The position numbers were made by a program, and so were the translations under genes. 64,000 nucleotides of DNA, from the NCBI RefSeq assembly GCF_024748615.1, contig NZ_CP087168.1, forward strand, positions 4,154,001 through 4,218,000, read 5' to 3'. This DNA is from Pseudomonas sp. B21-048. Lineage in GTDB: Bacteria; Pseudomonadota; Gammaproteobacteria; Pseudomonadales; Pseudomonadaceae. Below, one piece after another: positions 11,492-18,803 of this stretch. The notes under the pieces were generated by a model. The model did no database searches. It was not told the origin of the DNA and worked only from the letters and a program-made list of their open reading frames with translations. Positions within the stretch are counted from its first letter, which is position 1, and each line of letters begins with the position of its first letter.

Positions 11492-11958
11492 CTTTCTTAC
11501 CTCGGTGGAATAGTTGTTTTTGTATGGCCTCAGTTGTAGCCGGGCCGGGCCTATAGAACCATTCGACGATGGTAGTAACAAGCCCCTACAAAATGTGGTT
11601 ATACCGCGACAAGGCGCTCAAACCCGGCGATCAAGCCCCCTGGGCGCTGACGACACCTGCGAGCTTTTGATCTTCGGCTTTTTAAGTCGAAAGATCGCCA
11701 TCTTCGGCAGATTCTGCGCAGTGGATAGGGGCAGGTTTTCGGGGATTGTTACCGAAACTGTCAAAGGTGTTTATCAAAAGCACGGCTGTATGCACGCCAC
11801 CCCCAGGCCTAAAATCAACCTCGCCAACACGGCAAATGCGATTAACCCAGTTGCAGCCCCCACGAAGGCAGTTAATCCAAAACTCTTTATTAAAGCTCCA
11901 CACGCAATCCCAAAAAGATTGCGTGACCCCCTTCGACCTCAGAAAAGGTAAATTTCAA
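11492..11958. other. Intergenic region with inverted repeat before the DUF2790 gene
   Basis: This region carries the divergent promoters of acsA and the DUF2790 gene. At 11901-11925 a perfect 9-bp inverted repeat (CACGCAATC/GATTGCGTG, 7-nt loop) lies about 35 bp before the DUF2790 start and could be an operator or a 5'-UTR hairpin. I see no gene in the remainder. Confidence 0.5.
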
Positions 11959-12222
11959 ATGAAAGCTTTATTGGTTCTGGTCCTCAGCAGCCTGTGCGCA
12001 ACCGCCATGGCAGACGAGGCCCCGACTGATGTCGCACAGCAACAACCCATCGTCGAGGAATACACCTACTCCACTCACCTGGACATCGCCAAAGTGATAT
12101 CGATGAGCGAAATCCCGAACGTCTGCGAAGTGGTTCCGGCAAAAATGGAATACGACGATTCCAAGGGTCAGCGACACATTCTGCGCTACAGCGTCATGGG
12201 CAACGGCTGCTCCAACGGCTGA
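11959..12222 (+). CDS. DUF2790 small secreted protein
   Basis: An 87-residue protein with a signal peptide (MKALLVLVLSSLCATAMA) and a compact mature domain ending CSNG, with two cysteines (in NVCEVVPAKMEYDDSKG and near the C-terminus) that could form a disulfide. This is the pattern of the DUF2790 family, common in several copies per Pseudomonas genome. The ATG at 11959 has AGAAAAGG upstream; the frame is open further upstream but without a signal peptide. The function is unknown and the location is probably periplasmic. Confidence 0.75.
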   Translation: MKALLVLVLSSLCATAMADEAPTDVAQQQPIVEEYTYSTHLDIAKVISMSEIPNVCEVVPAKMEYDDSKGQRHILRYSVMGNGCSNG

Positions 12223-12405
12223 TCCGCTCTCTTCTCTCTAACAAGGTTCGCCCCATCCTCTTTTTGAGGTCGATAAAGCGTCGAGCCAAGAATCGATAAA
12301 CTAGATTGTTTTAAGCATTTATTTGCGCTTTTTAATCAAAATAGTTGGCGTAGCATCCATTCCACACCCAAGGCACACAACGCCAACGAACCTGGAGCCA
12401 CTACC

Positions 12406-12678
12406 ATGAAAACCAAACTGATCCTCGCCCTGACCCTTTCCGTCCTGGCCGCTAACACCTTCGCAGCCGATGGCTACGACCGCACTGGCTCGTCCACTTT
12501 CACTGAAGCGCCTGTCGCTTCTGACGGTTACGACCATACGGGTTCGGCGTCTTTTGCTTCCGATGGCTTCGATCGCACTGGCGCTGCCAAGGTTGCTGCT
12601 GATGGTTCTGATCACACTGGCGCCGCCAAAGTCGCAGCTGATGGTGCTGACCGCGTAGGTGCTGCTCGTTTCAGCTGA
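12406..12678 (+). CDS. Small secreted protein with five DG-D-(T/V)G repeats
   Basis: A 90-residue protein with a clear signal peptide (MKTKLILALTLSVLAANTFA). The mature part consists almost wholly of five imperfect repeats of the type A/S-D-G-x-D-R/H-T/V-G-A/S, spaced 11-17 residues apart (ADGYDRTG, SDGYDHTG, SDGFDRTG, ADGSDHTG, ADGADRVG). I do not recognise a characterised family; the repeats suggest a small periplasmic or secreted protein, perhaps binding metal through the Asp residues, but that is speculation. It has its own upstream region (12223-12405) and a terminator-like hairpin downstream. Confidence 0.7.
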   Translation: MKTKLILALTLSVLAANTFAADGYDRTGSSTFTEAPVASDGYDHTGSASFASDGFDRTGAAKVAADGSDHTGAAKVAADGADRVGAARFS

Positions 12679-12696
12679 ATACTGGTGCGATCTTAC

Positions 12697-12716
12697 AGCC
12701 CGACTTCGGTCGGGCT
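12697..12716 (+). terminator. Hairpin with UUCG loop after the repeat-protein gene
   Basis: A perfect 8-bp stem AGCCCGAC/GTCGGGCT closed by TTCG lies about 20 bp after the stop codon. The T-run is weak, so termination may be partial. Confidence 0.6.
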
Positions 12717-12751
12717 TAGTTGTGTCTGGAGTGGTCAAAAATCGACAAAAA

Positions 12752-12767
12752 CCACTACATATAGTAA
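12752..12767. promoter_or_regulatory. NrdR-box-like palindrome
   Basis: The segment CACTACATATAGTAAA matches the NrdR box consensus (acaCwAtATaTwGtgt) at about 12 of 16 positions. NrdR represses ribonucleotide reductase genes and nrdB is the next gene, but the box is ~580 bp upstream of it and I found no second box at the usual ~31-bp spacing. Confidence 0.4.
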
Positions 12768-13072
12768 AAGCCGCCGTTTTTGGTTGCTTTTTGAGCAAGC
12801 TATTCCAAGAACATTTCCAAATAAAAACTGCACACAATCTCGACCACAAGAAATCCGTTTCTCCCCTGCAAGCCCCGTCCCATCTGGCTCGCGACACATC
12901 AGCAGACCGTAACAACACAAACACCCAGCCCTTACCATTAAAAACCAGCCAAAACAGACGAAAAAAAAACTTCCTCCGCCAAAGCCCTGTAAACCCTCAC
13001 TCCAACCTGAAAACGCCCCTCCCCGACCACGCCGGGTGCCATTTCGCCGCACCACGGGGCTGAAAATTTCCT

Positions 13073-13212
13073 TATAATGCGCGCTTAAACGGGCCTGCAA
13101 TATTCCCTTACAGGGATGAAGAGCCAGTCTGAAGCCCATGCAGAGCGGCTCACGTTCTCTGCACCCATCAGCGGCTTCGGGACACCCGTACAAAATTCTG
13201 TTTGTTGCCTGC
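13073..13212 (+). promoter_or_regulatory. Probable nrdB promoter and structured leader RNA
   Basis: A perfect TATAAT at 13073-13078 is followed by a ~260-nt leader. Short complementary segments lie in it: TCCCT/AGGGA (13104-13116), GAGCC/GGCTC (13121-13125 with 13147-13151), GCAGAG/CTCTGC (13140-13145 with 13157-13162) and GAAGCC/GGCTTC (13131-13136 with 13173-13178). Some of these cross and cannot form together in a simple fold. I see no good -35 hexamer. It does not match any riboswitch class I can recall. The region 12768-13072 between the NrdR-like box and this promoter contains no convincing gene. Confidence 0.4.
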
Positions 13213-13248
13213 GTACCGCTGCAAAAAACGGTACCGCTGCAAAAAACG
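13213..13248. repeat. Tandem 18-bp direct repeat in the nrdB leader
   Basis: Two exact adjacent copies of an 18-bp unit (GTACCGCTGCAAAAAACG) lie about 100 bp before the nrdB start. Confidence 0.9.
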
Positions 13249-13346
13249 ATTTCCTTTAGATCCAACGCGGCCAGTAAGGCTGTGTGAAAAACCAACCTAT
13301 CAGTTTTCACACGGGCAACTGGCCCTCACGCAGGAGACGACACGTC

Positions 13347-14597
13347 ATGCTGAGCTGGGACGAATTCGACAAAGAAGATGACGGCGAAGTCGCTGTAAAA
13401 GGCGCCAACGCCGGCCACGCTTCTGAAGCCAACATGGACCGCCTCGACAGCGCCGGTGGTGCCGCCGCTCAAGAGGCCCGCGCCGTGACCGCGACGGACT
13501 CCGCCGCGATCGCCCGCGCCAAGGCTGCCCTGGATTCCCTCGACGTCGCCGAAGGCCTCGCCGAACTCGAAGGCGCCTCCGCCCGCGTTGCTGTCGACGA
13601 AAAGCGCATGATCAACTGCCGCGCCGACCTCAACCAACTCGTACCGTTCAAGTACGACTGGGCCTGGCAGAAGTATCTGGACGGTTGCGCAAACCACTGG
13701 ATGCCGCAAGAAGTCAACATGACCGCCGACATCGCCCTCTGGAAAGACCCGGAAGGCCTGACCGACGACGAGCGCCGCATCGTGATGCGCAACCTCGGCT
13801 TCTTCTCCACCGCCGACTCCCTGGTGGCCAACAACCTGGTCCTGGCCGTGTACCGCCTGATCACCAACCCGGAATGCCGCCAGTACATCCTGCGCCAGGC
13901 CTTCGAAGAGGCGATCCACACCCACGCCTACCAGTACTGCATCGAATCGCTGGCCATGGATGAAGGCGAAATCTTCAACATGTACCACGAGATCCCATCG
14001 GTCGCGAAAAAAGCCACCTGGGGCCTGAAATACACCCGCTCGATCTCCGATCCGAAGTTCGAAACCGGCACCGTCGAAACCGACAAAGAGCTGCTGCGCA
14101 ACCTGATCGCCTACTACTGCGTTCTGGAAGGCATCTTCTTCTACTGCGGCTTCACCCAGATCCTCTCCATGGGCCGCCGCAACAAAATGACCGGCGTCGC
14201 CGAGCAGTTCCAATACATCCTGCGCGACGAATCCATGCACCTGAACTTCGGCATCGACGTGATCAACCAGATCAAAATCGAAAACCCGCATTTGTGGGAT
14301 GCTGAAATGAAGGAAGAAGCGAGCCAGATGATTCTGCAGGGGACTCAGCTGGAGATTGAATACGCGCGGGATACCATGCCTCGTGGGGTGTTGGGCATGA
14401 ATGCGGCGATGATGGAGGATTACCTGAAGTTCATCGCTAACCGTCGTTTGAGCCAGATTGGTTTGAAGGAAGAGTACCCAGGGACGACTAACCCGTTCCC
14501 TTGGATGAGCGAGATTATGGACTTGAAGAAAGAGAAGAATTTCTTTGAGACGCGGGTTATTGAGTATCAGACGGGTGGGGCGTTGAGCTGGGATTGA
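13347..14597 (+). CDS. nrdB: Class Ia ribonucleoside-diphosphate reductase, beta subunit
   Basis: A 416-residue R2 subunit that houses the di-iron/tyrosyl-radical cofactor for reducing ribonucleotides to deoxyribonucleotides. The ferritin-like helices carry the iron ligands in the segments [15 protein letters not shown] and [14 protein letters not shown]. The first ~85 residues are an Ala/Asp-rich extension often seen in Pseudomonas NrdB. The ATG at 13347 follows AGGAG; the frame runs further upstream but without a better start. The partner nrdA, usually a short distance upstream in Pseudomonas, is not present; upstream there is the small repeat-protein gene instead. A strong terminator follows. 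Confidence 0.95.
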   Translation: MLSWDEFDKEDDGEVAVKGANAGHASEANMDRLDSAGGAAAQEARAVTATDSAAIARAKAALDSLDVAEGLAELEGASARVAVDEKRMINCRADLNQLVPFKYDWAWQKYLDGCANHWMPQEVNMTADIALWKDPEGLTDDERRIVMRNLGFFSTADSLVANNLVLAVYRLITNPECRQYILRQAFEEAIHTHAYQYCIESLAMDEGEIFNMYHEIPSVAKKATWGLKYTRSISDPKFETGTVETDKELLRNLIAYYCVLEGIFFYCGFTQILSMGRRNKMTGVAEQFQYILRDESMHLNFGIDVINQIKIENPHLWDAEMKEEASQMILQGTQLEIEYARDTMPRGVLGMNAAMMEDYLKFIANRRLSQIGLKEEYPGTTNPFPWMSEIMDLKKEKNFFETRVIEYQTGGALSWD

Positions 14598-14651
14598 TTC
14601 CTGGAGCTAGCCACGGCCGGTTGTGATCTGAATCGGCAGATTGAAAAAATC

Positions 14652-14680
14652 AAAAAGCCCTGACTTGTTCAGGGCTTTTT
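14652..14680. terminator. Bidirectional terminator after nrdB
   Basis: A perfect 12-bp stem (AAAAAGCCCTGA/TCAGGGCTTTTT) has T-runs on both strands. It ends nrdB and also directly abuts the stop of the minus-strand fragment at 14,679. Confidence 0.9.
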
Positions 14681-14871
14681 AGTTTGGGAAGAAGAGCGCA
14701 CGCCCCTCGTAGCCGTTACCGAAGGCTATGTCCGAGCCGGGGTCGCGCCCGACCAAAGCCCTCGCAAAACTAAACACCCCACCGTTGGTCCGAGAGGGGT
14801 TCATGATCCATGAAACGGAACTATCGTTTTTTATTACATCGTATGGATACGTTCCTTTCAGGCACGCGTTC
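14679..14871 (-). pseudogene. Possible 3' gene remnant
   Basis: This short open frame reads like the C-terminus of a real protein (it contains WIMNPSRTNGGVF and ends NGYEGRALFFPN) and stops exactly at a terminator. Upstream of ~14,871 the frame runs antisense to the 68-residue gene and loses its protein-like character. I read it as a leftover 3' end next to an inserted cassette, but it could be chance; I cannot name the parent family. The other strand of 14,684-14,954 presumably holds the promoter of the following cassette. Confidence 0.3.
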
Positions 14872-14954
14872 ATGATTGATGCCAAGGCGCTCAAGGAGCA
14901 GAGCCATCCCTGTGCGCATATTATTTCCAATGACCTGCTAGAAGGAACAAAGTC

Positions 14955-15161
14955 ATGTCTGGAAAATACAATGCGGAAAGTACGGAGACAGAACTCCAGA
15001 TCTTCTCGAAACAATCGGATAATCCCGTAGTCCTGAAAGGCAATCTGACATCCCTGCACGACAAGCCGGAAAAAATCCATCAGCTACTGGATATCCTCGA
15101 ACTACCGAAAGGAACCGAAGTTCGAGTCATAACCAAGGCCGCATCAGTCATCGTGCGCTAA
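14955..15161 (+). CDS. Small protein, candidate substrate/precursor of the downstream oxidase cassette
   Basis: A 68-residue protein of no family known to me. It is polar and Cys-free, with a predicted helical middle (EKIHQLLDILELPKG) and a hydrophobic C-terminal end (TKAASVIVR). The ATG is preceded by AGAAGGA at good spacing. It is the first gene of a four-gene set and is separated from the large second gene by 76 bp containing a perfect inverted repeat. A small first gene followed by a hairpin and modifying enzymes is the usual layout for peptide precursors, but it could equally be a stand-alone small partner protein. An overlapping frame (14,803-15,030) is less protein-like. Confidence 0.55.
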   Translation: MSGKYNAESTETELQIFSKQSDNPVVLKGNLTSLHDKPEKIHQLLDILELPKGTEVRVITKAASVIVR

Positions 15162-15169
15162 CCCAAGTG

Positions 15170-15202
15170 TCCTTGCACAAGTGCTTGTCACTTGTGCAAG
15201 GA
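15170..15202 (+). promoter_or_regulatory. Perfect 14-bp inverted repeat between the small gene and the oxidase gene
   Basis: TCCTTGCACAAGTG and CACTTGTGCAAGGA flank a 5-nt loop (CTTGT). There is no T-run, so it is not a classic terminator. It could stabilise the upstream small-gene mRNA or limit expression of the downstream genes. Placed 9 bp after a stop and 35 bp before the next start, it is probably functional in RNA; a dyad operator is the alternative. Confidence 0.75.
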
Positions 15203-15237
15203 AGTGCAGCGAACAAGAAGCCAATGGATTAAAGATC

Positions 15238-16722
15238 ATGCAAAGCAAGGAAGCCACCAGTCTTGTCAGCGAACGCTTAAAAGATAACGTCTCTGTGGTG
15301 TTCTCGACTGACAAGGCAACAATTGCATACGCGCTGTGGGAAGTGAAACTTCCTGTCAGTTGGGTGAACGCTCAACCCGTCATAAAAGACCTGCTTGATC
15401 GACGTATATCCCGTGCCCAGGCACTGGAGAATCCGATGGCCAATCCACTGGTAAATCTGCTCAGCGCACAGGGCTGTTTCACATCGATTGAAAAAACTCA
15501 CTATTCTCTAAAAGAAATAAAAGCGCTGTTTGATCCGCTCCGTTCCGAATGGTACGCAACCTATTATGCCCATCTCGCCTGGGAACAGATAAGAACCGGA
15601 AAGTCCAACCGCAATGTATTGTTGGCCTGGTTAATACATAACTATCACATCTCTCGCGCCGCTGGCATTGTAGCGGCCCGAATGGCGGCCTTGGGAAAAG
15701 AAACAGCCTCGACTCAATTCTTTCAACAGGATGCACTGGAAGAATATTGGCACTGTGATGCGTTCTACTCTCTGGATACGCCCTTGCTGCAAGGCGTAAG
15801 TCTGGCTGATGTGAAATCCTATGTACCTCTGCCCGGTTCGCTGGCATTTGAAGAGCACTGCCTGCAAGTCGCAGAAACCGATCCACTAGGACATTTATTG
15901 ATCGCCTATTTTCAAGAGTCGAGCATCGCTTTCGCCAGCGCCAGCAACGATTTCTATCAAATCGTAGAGGATCAATACGACATCAAAGGTTTATTCAATA
16001 CCTGGAAACAACATATCCAGATAGACGTCAACCATGGCCATGCCGAGGGGCTCGGTCAATTATTGGACTCCGCTGTCGAAGTGGAAGCAGCTGTATTGGA
16101 GCGCGCATTGCGCAATGCCTGGCTCGGCTTCTATTTTCTATGTTGTAGCCTGGACGACATTCAACAGGAGCAGCACGGCGATGAAATATACCTGCGGCTA
16201 CCGGTTGAGAATGCAGCCCGCTATCTCCCTAACTTGTGGGAAGCGTTGACCAGCCATCTCGGCACGGAAAAGTTTCCCCAGACGGCCCGCTTGCGCGATG
16301 TCGATCAGGCTTTTCTAGTCGACGGATTATGCAAGAGTGCTTTTCGGGCGCTCGGCTTTGCTCGCGACCACGATCAGATCATCGCCTGCGGGGGAGTTGC
16401 TAAAGCTTTCTCCCGGCATGCCAAGCCAAGCGAATCCGACAATCCGCTCAATCCATGGTCGGTGGCCATCACCAACCACTTGTTGGAAGCCGCCAACTGC
16501 CCCGCCACTTGGTTGATGCTGACTAGCCTGCTAGGCGAACGACTCACCCAGTTCAAGTTGACTGATGCAGTGAGAACCTGCATCGAACAGGCACTGCGCG
16601 GCTGCGTAGTGAGCAGCTCAAGCTGCCGCTTACCTTCAACGGCGTTGCGCCAGCTGGACGAACTGATAGTCCGCTGGCTTGGCAGTCGCGATCTGATGCC
16701 GCACAGGTTGTTACAGATATAG
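15238..16722 (+). CDS. Haem-oxygenase-like di-iron oxidase (HDO/PqqC/TenA fold) with extra N- and C-terminal domains
   Basis: A 494-residue protein. Residues ~100-275 show the complete ligand pattern of haem-oxygenase-like di-iron oxidases: E169-x2-H172, E227, and H259-x3-D263-x2-H266, the set known from UndA- and CADD-type enzymes. The first ~95 residues are a separate small domain that, by eye, resembles a winged-helix peptide-binding (RRE-like) module (LPVSWVNAQPVIKDLLDRR). The C-terminal ~200 residues are helical and unrecognised. Enzymes of this fold oxidise amino acids, fatty acids or peptide-derived substrates with O2. GC content is visibly lower than in the flanking genes. I chose the ATG at 15238; a GTG at 15181 would place the start inside the inverted repeat. 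The ribosome site is weak for both. Confidence 0.65.
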   Translation: MQSKEATSLVSERLKDNVSVVFSTDKATIAYALWEVKLPVSWVNAQPVIKDLLDRRISRAQALENPMANPLVNLLSAQGCFTSIEKTHYSLKEIKALFDPLRSEWYATYYAHLAWEQIRTGKSNRNVLLAWLIHNYHISRAAGIVAARMAALGKETASTQFFQQDALEEYWHCDAFYSLDTPLLQGVSLADVKSYVPLPGSLAFEEHCLQVAETDPLGHLLIAYFQESSIAFASASNDFYQIVEDQYDIKGLFNTWKQHIQIDVNHGHAEGLGQLLDSAVEVEAAVLERALRNAWLGFYFLCCSLDDIQQEQHGDEIYLRLPVENAARYLPNLWEALTSHLGTEKFPQTARLRDVDQAFLVDGLCKSAFRALGFARDHDQIIACGGVAKAFSRHAKPSESDNPLNPWSVAITNHLLEAANCPATWLMLTSLLGERLTQFKLTDAVRTCIEQALRGCVVSSSSCRLPSTALRQLDELIVRWLGSRDLMPHRLLQI

Positions 16723-16735
16723 GACGGGGTCAGCA

Positions 16736-17710
16736 ATGTCGCACTTCTCTCTCCATGGACAGTACCGCGTACAAAGCCGGCGAGACTATGCCACATCAGC
16801 ACTGGAGGGTGAGTGGTATGGCGGCCCGGGTTTGCTGGGCAATGCGGGTATCAATGAGGTATTACGGGCCCATCCGTTCTGGACTGGACAGGTACAGGTT
16901 GCGTTGCGGCCTGCGCTAATCAGTCAACGTTTCGGCAAATTCGCCTCCGAGCCGGACATTCTCTACAAGCATGACCTGTTCATCCCCTCCCCCGACAGCG
17001 ATGCCATGCTGGAAAATATTGTCGATGTGCTCAAGTCGTGGCAGAACTGGATCCAGCGGAAAAAATTTGTCCAGACGCTGTTCTGTGCTGAAGACTATCA
17101 GCACGCCATGGGGCATTTAAGCGACTTGCAAACGACCATCGCCAATGAATATATGGTGCATGAGGCCGGGCACTTCATCGCCTATGATGTTTTTACCAAA
17201 CAGAACGACGGTTATTTCGCACCCGGCGGAAAAACCGTGTGGCCGCTTATCTACCTTGAAGAATTCCGAGCGGATTTGAATGCTTTCGGATTTGCGGTAA
17301 AACTGCTACCCCCTGAACAGGCTGTACAAATCTTCCTGTATAACCTGCTACTTCGCTTTGGCGTTCATCGCCAAGGCATATTGACCCTGCACAGTGCACC
17401 TTACGGCCTGATACCTTATCTCTTGTTCTGTTTACTGAACGAGCTTGGTTTTGTTGCGGTTATTAACGTGCACGGGCGTTATTGTTTCAAGTTAAGCAAC
17501 CTTCATACAACAACCCTCATCGGCTTAATGCAAGACTGTGCCCATCATGCGAAAGTACAATTGAACACGGTGGAAATGGCCTCCACCCGTTCATGGGAGC
17601 GGGCTCTCGCCGCAGCGAGTTACGTTCGGAATCGGTTGGAACAATATGAACAGACCAGGCAATTCGCATTGGTAATGAACCAGCCTGCAACAGGCAAGGA
17701 ACAAGCATGA
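16736..17710 (+). CDS. HEXXH-type putative metallopeptidase-like protein
   Basis: A 324-residue protein with a zinc-peptidase-like motif H142-E-A-G-H146 followed 29 residues later by E175-E-F-R-A-D180. This pairing recalls gluzincins in which the downstream Glu is the third zinc ligand (for example the HExxxH/EECRAE pair of dipeptidyl peptidase III). No signal peptide is seen, so it should be cytoplasmic. It starts 13 bp after the oxidase gene behind GGACGGGG and overlaps the peroxiredoxin gene by 4 bp, so the three are one operon. The family is unknown to me; proteolytic activity is an inference from the motif. Confidence 0.55.
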   Translation: MSHFSLHGQYRVQSRRDYATSALEGEWYGGPGLLGNAGINEVLRAHPFWTGQVQVALRPALISQRFGKFASEPDILYKHDLFIPSPDSDAMLENIVDVLKSWQNWIQRKKFVQTLFCAEDYQHAMGHLSDLQTTIANEYMVHEAGHFIAYDVFTKQNDGYFAPGGKTVWPLIYLEEFRADLNAFGFAVKLLPPEQAVQIFLYNLLLRFGVHRQGILTLHSAPYGLIPYLLFCLLNELGFVAVINVHGRYCFKLSNLHTTTLIGLMQDCAHHAKVQLNTVEMASTRSWERALAAASYVRNRLEQYEQTRQFALVMNQPATGKEQA

Positions 17711-18276
17711 CTGACCAACAACCTAATCCCTATACGCTTCCTCCTGACTTGCCTGTCCCGCAGGATGACGGTGCGTGTGATCATCTAGCGAGAATGCGGT
17801 TGCCGGAAATCGAATTGACGTCCACAGAGGGAAAACTCTGGAATCTGACTAAACACGCCGGGAAAACAATAGTCTATATCTACCCGGCCACCGGCGTACC
17901 TGGCAAAGACCCCATACCAGACTGGGATGCTATTCCAGGAGCACCGGGTTGCACCTTGCAGTCACTGGGCTTTGGCGAGCGTTACGAGCAGTTTAAGAAG
18001 ATGGGGTATCAGGTATTCGGGGTCAGCGGACAGAGTACAGCCGAACAGATCGAGTTCAAGCAACGAACAAAGCTACCCTTCATACTCTTGAACGATTCAA
18101 ACTTCATTCTGCGAGACAAACTCGGCCTGCCCACCTTCCAAGCCTACAGTCAATTGTTTTACAAGCGTTTGGCGCTGATAGTGGAAGACGGGAAAATCAG
18201 GCAGGTGTTTTACCCAGTATTTCCACCGGATCAATGCGCGGCCAAAGTATTGGCATGGCTGGAGAGCAACGAATAG
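17707..18276 (+). CDS. Peroxiredoxin (AhpC/TSA-BCP type)
   Basis: A 189-residue thioredoxin-fold peroxidase. The peroxidatic cysteine is C82 in the GAPGCTLQSLGF motif, matching the PGCT motif of BCP-type peroxiredoxins; the resolving Cys five residues later is replaced by Leu, so it would work as a 1-Cys enzyme or use C24 or another thiol. An insertion before the active site (VPGKDPIPDWDAIPGA) is typical of a subfamily also seen in actinobacteria. It is the last gene of the cassette, coupled to the metalloprotein gene by ATGA. A role in detoxifying peroxide made by the oxidase, or in redox supply, is inferred. A 6-bp hairpin right after the stop has no T-run. Confidence 0.85.
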   Translation: MTDQQPNPYTLPPDLPVPQDDGACDHLARMRLPEIELTSTEGKLWNLTKHAGKTIVYIYPATGVPGKDPIPDWDAIPGAPGCTLQSLGFGERYEQFKKMGYQVFGVSGQSTAEQIEFKQRTKLPFILLNDSNFILRDKLGLPTFQAYSQLFYKRLALIVEDGKIRQVFYPVFPPDQCAAKVLAWLESNE

Positions 18277-18324
18277 GCCTGACGGCAGGCCATTATGCCC
18301 AGACGCATACCCTTCTCCATTGTT

Positions 18325-18573
18325 CTAGTCATCATTACTATATCGATGCCTGTCAAAAAAAAGACCTGCACCGAAAGAAAGAACCATGATCGGTAGAGCA
18401 CCAAGATCAAGCCCTTCGATCTTCGGCACCACTATAAAAGCAGCCACCCCACCCAAGACAAAAGCGCTGATACCCAACCATTTCCTGTACCGATACGGCC
18501 TAACGAAAAACCCCAGAATGAGAGCAATACTCAACAATAACCCGTCGCCAAAATATTCACTCATCGCTTGCAT
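18325..18573 (-). CDS. Small membrane protein
   Basis: About 82 residues with three hydrophobic segments (LLLSIALILGFFV, ISAFVLGGVAAFIVV, LPIMVLSFGAGLFF), so probably an inner-membrane protein; no family recognised. The start ATG at 18573 overlaps the stop of the upstream frame (TGATG); an alternative ATG lies at 18564. It is the last gene of a tight minus-strand group of three. Confidence 0.55.
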   Translation of the reverse strand: MQAMSEYFGDGLLLSIALILGFFVRPYRYRKWLGISAFVLGGVAAFIVVPKIEGLDLGALPIMVLSFGAGLFFDRHRYSNDD

Positions 18574-18803
18574 CAACCTTTTGCCTTGATAATCATCGAT
18601 AAAGTCGAATGCTGGGGCCCTATGCCGCCATTGGCTCTTGCATCGACACTGACAATCACATCACCCGCGTGATAAGTCGGCAACCGCTCAAGCGCAAACA
18701 TCTGACCTGCTTTACCTAGCACAGGGCCAGAAATAAAGCCGTAAGGCAGAACTCAAGCTACAGCAGCACCGAAGGCACCGGCGGTAATATTGGCAACGCT
18801 CAT
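18573..18803 (-). pseudogene. Broken small gene with one in-frame TGA
   Basis: A 77-codon frame starts MSVANITAGAFG, meets a TGA at codon 17, and continues in the same frame with protein-like sequence (AGQMFALERLPTYHAGDVIV) to a proper stop. Both ends overlap neighbours (ATGA upstream, TGATG downstream), which shows it was once a normal member of the operon. A point nonsense mutation is the simplest reading. No family recognised. Confidence 0.6.

Noticed and set aside
12460..12670. CRISPR-like array in the small secreted-protein gene
   Set aside because: The repeats are imperfect, in frame and coding, with 11-17-codon spacing; they are protein repeats.
13073..13212. Cobalamin or other known riboswitch before nrdB
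   Set aside because: I could not find the conserved boxes of any known class; only short complementary segments are present.
14803..15030. Frame with a fair ribosome site overlapping the 68-residue gene
   Set aside because: Its C-terminal part is the out-of-frame reading of the better-supported small gene (Arg/Asn/Ser-rich), and its N-terminal part is antisense to the gene fragment at 14,679-14,871.
18276..18291. Terminator after the peroxiredoxin gene
   Set aside because: A 6-bp GGCCTG/CAGGCC hairpin is present but there is no T-run after it; too weak to call.
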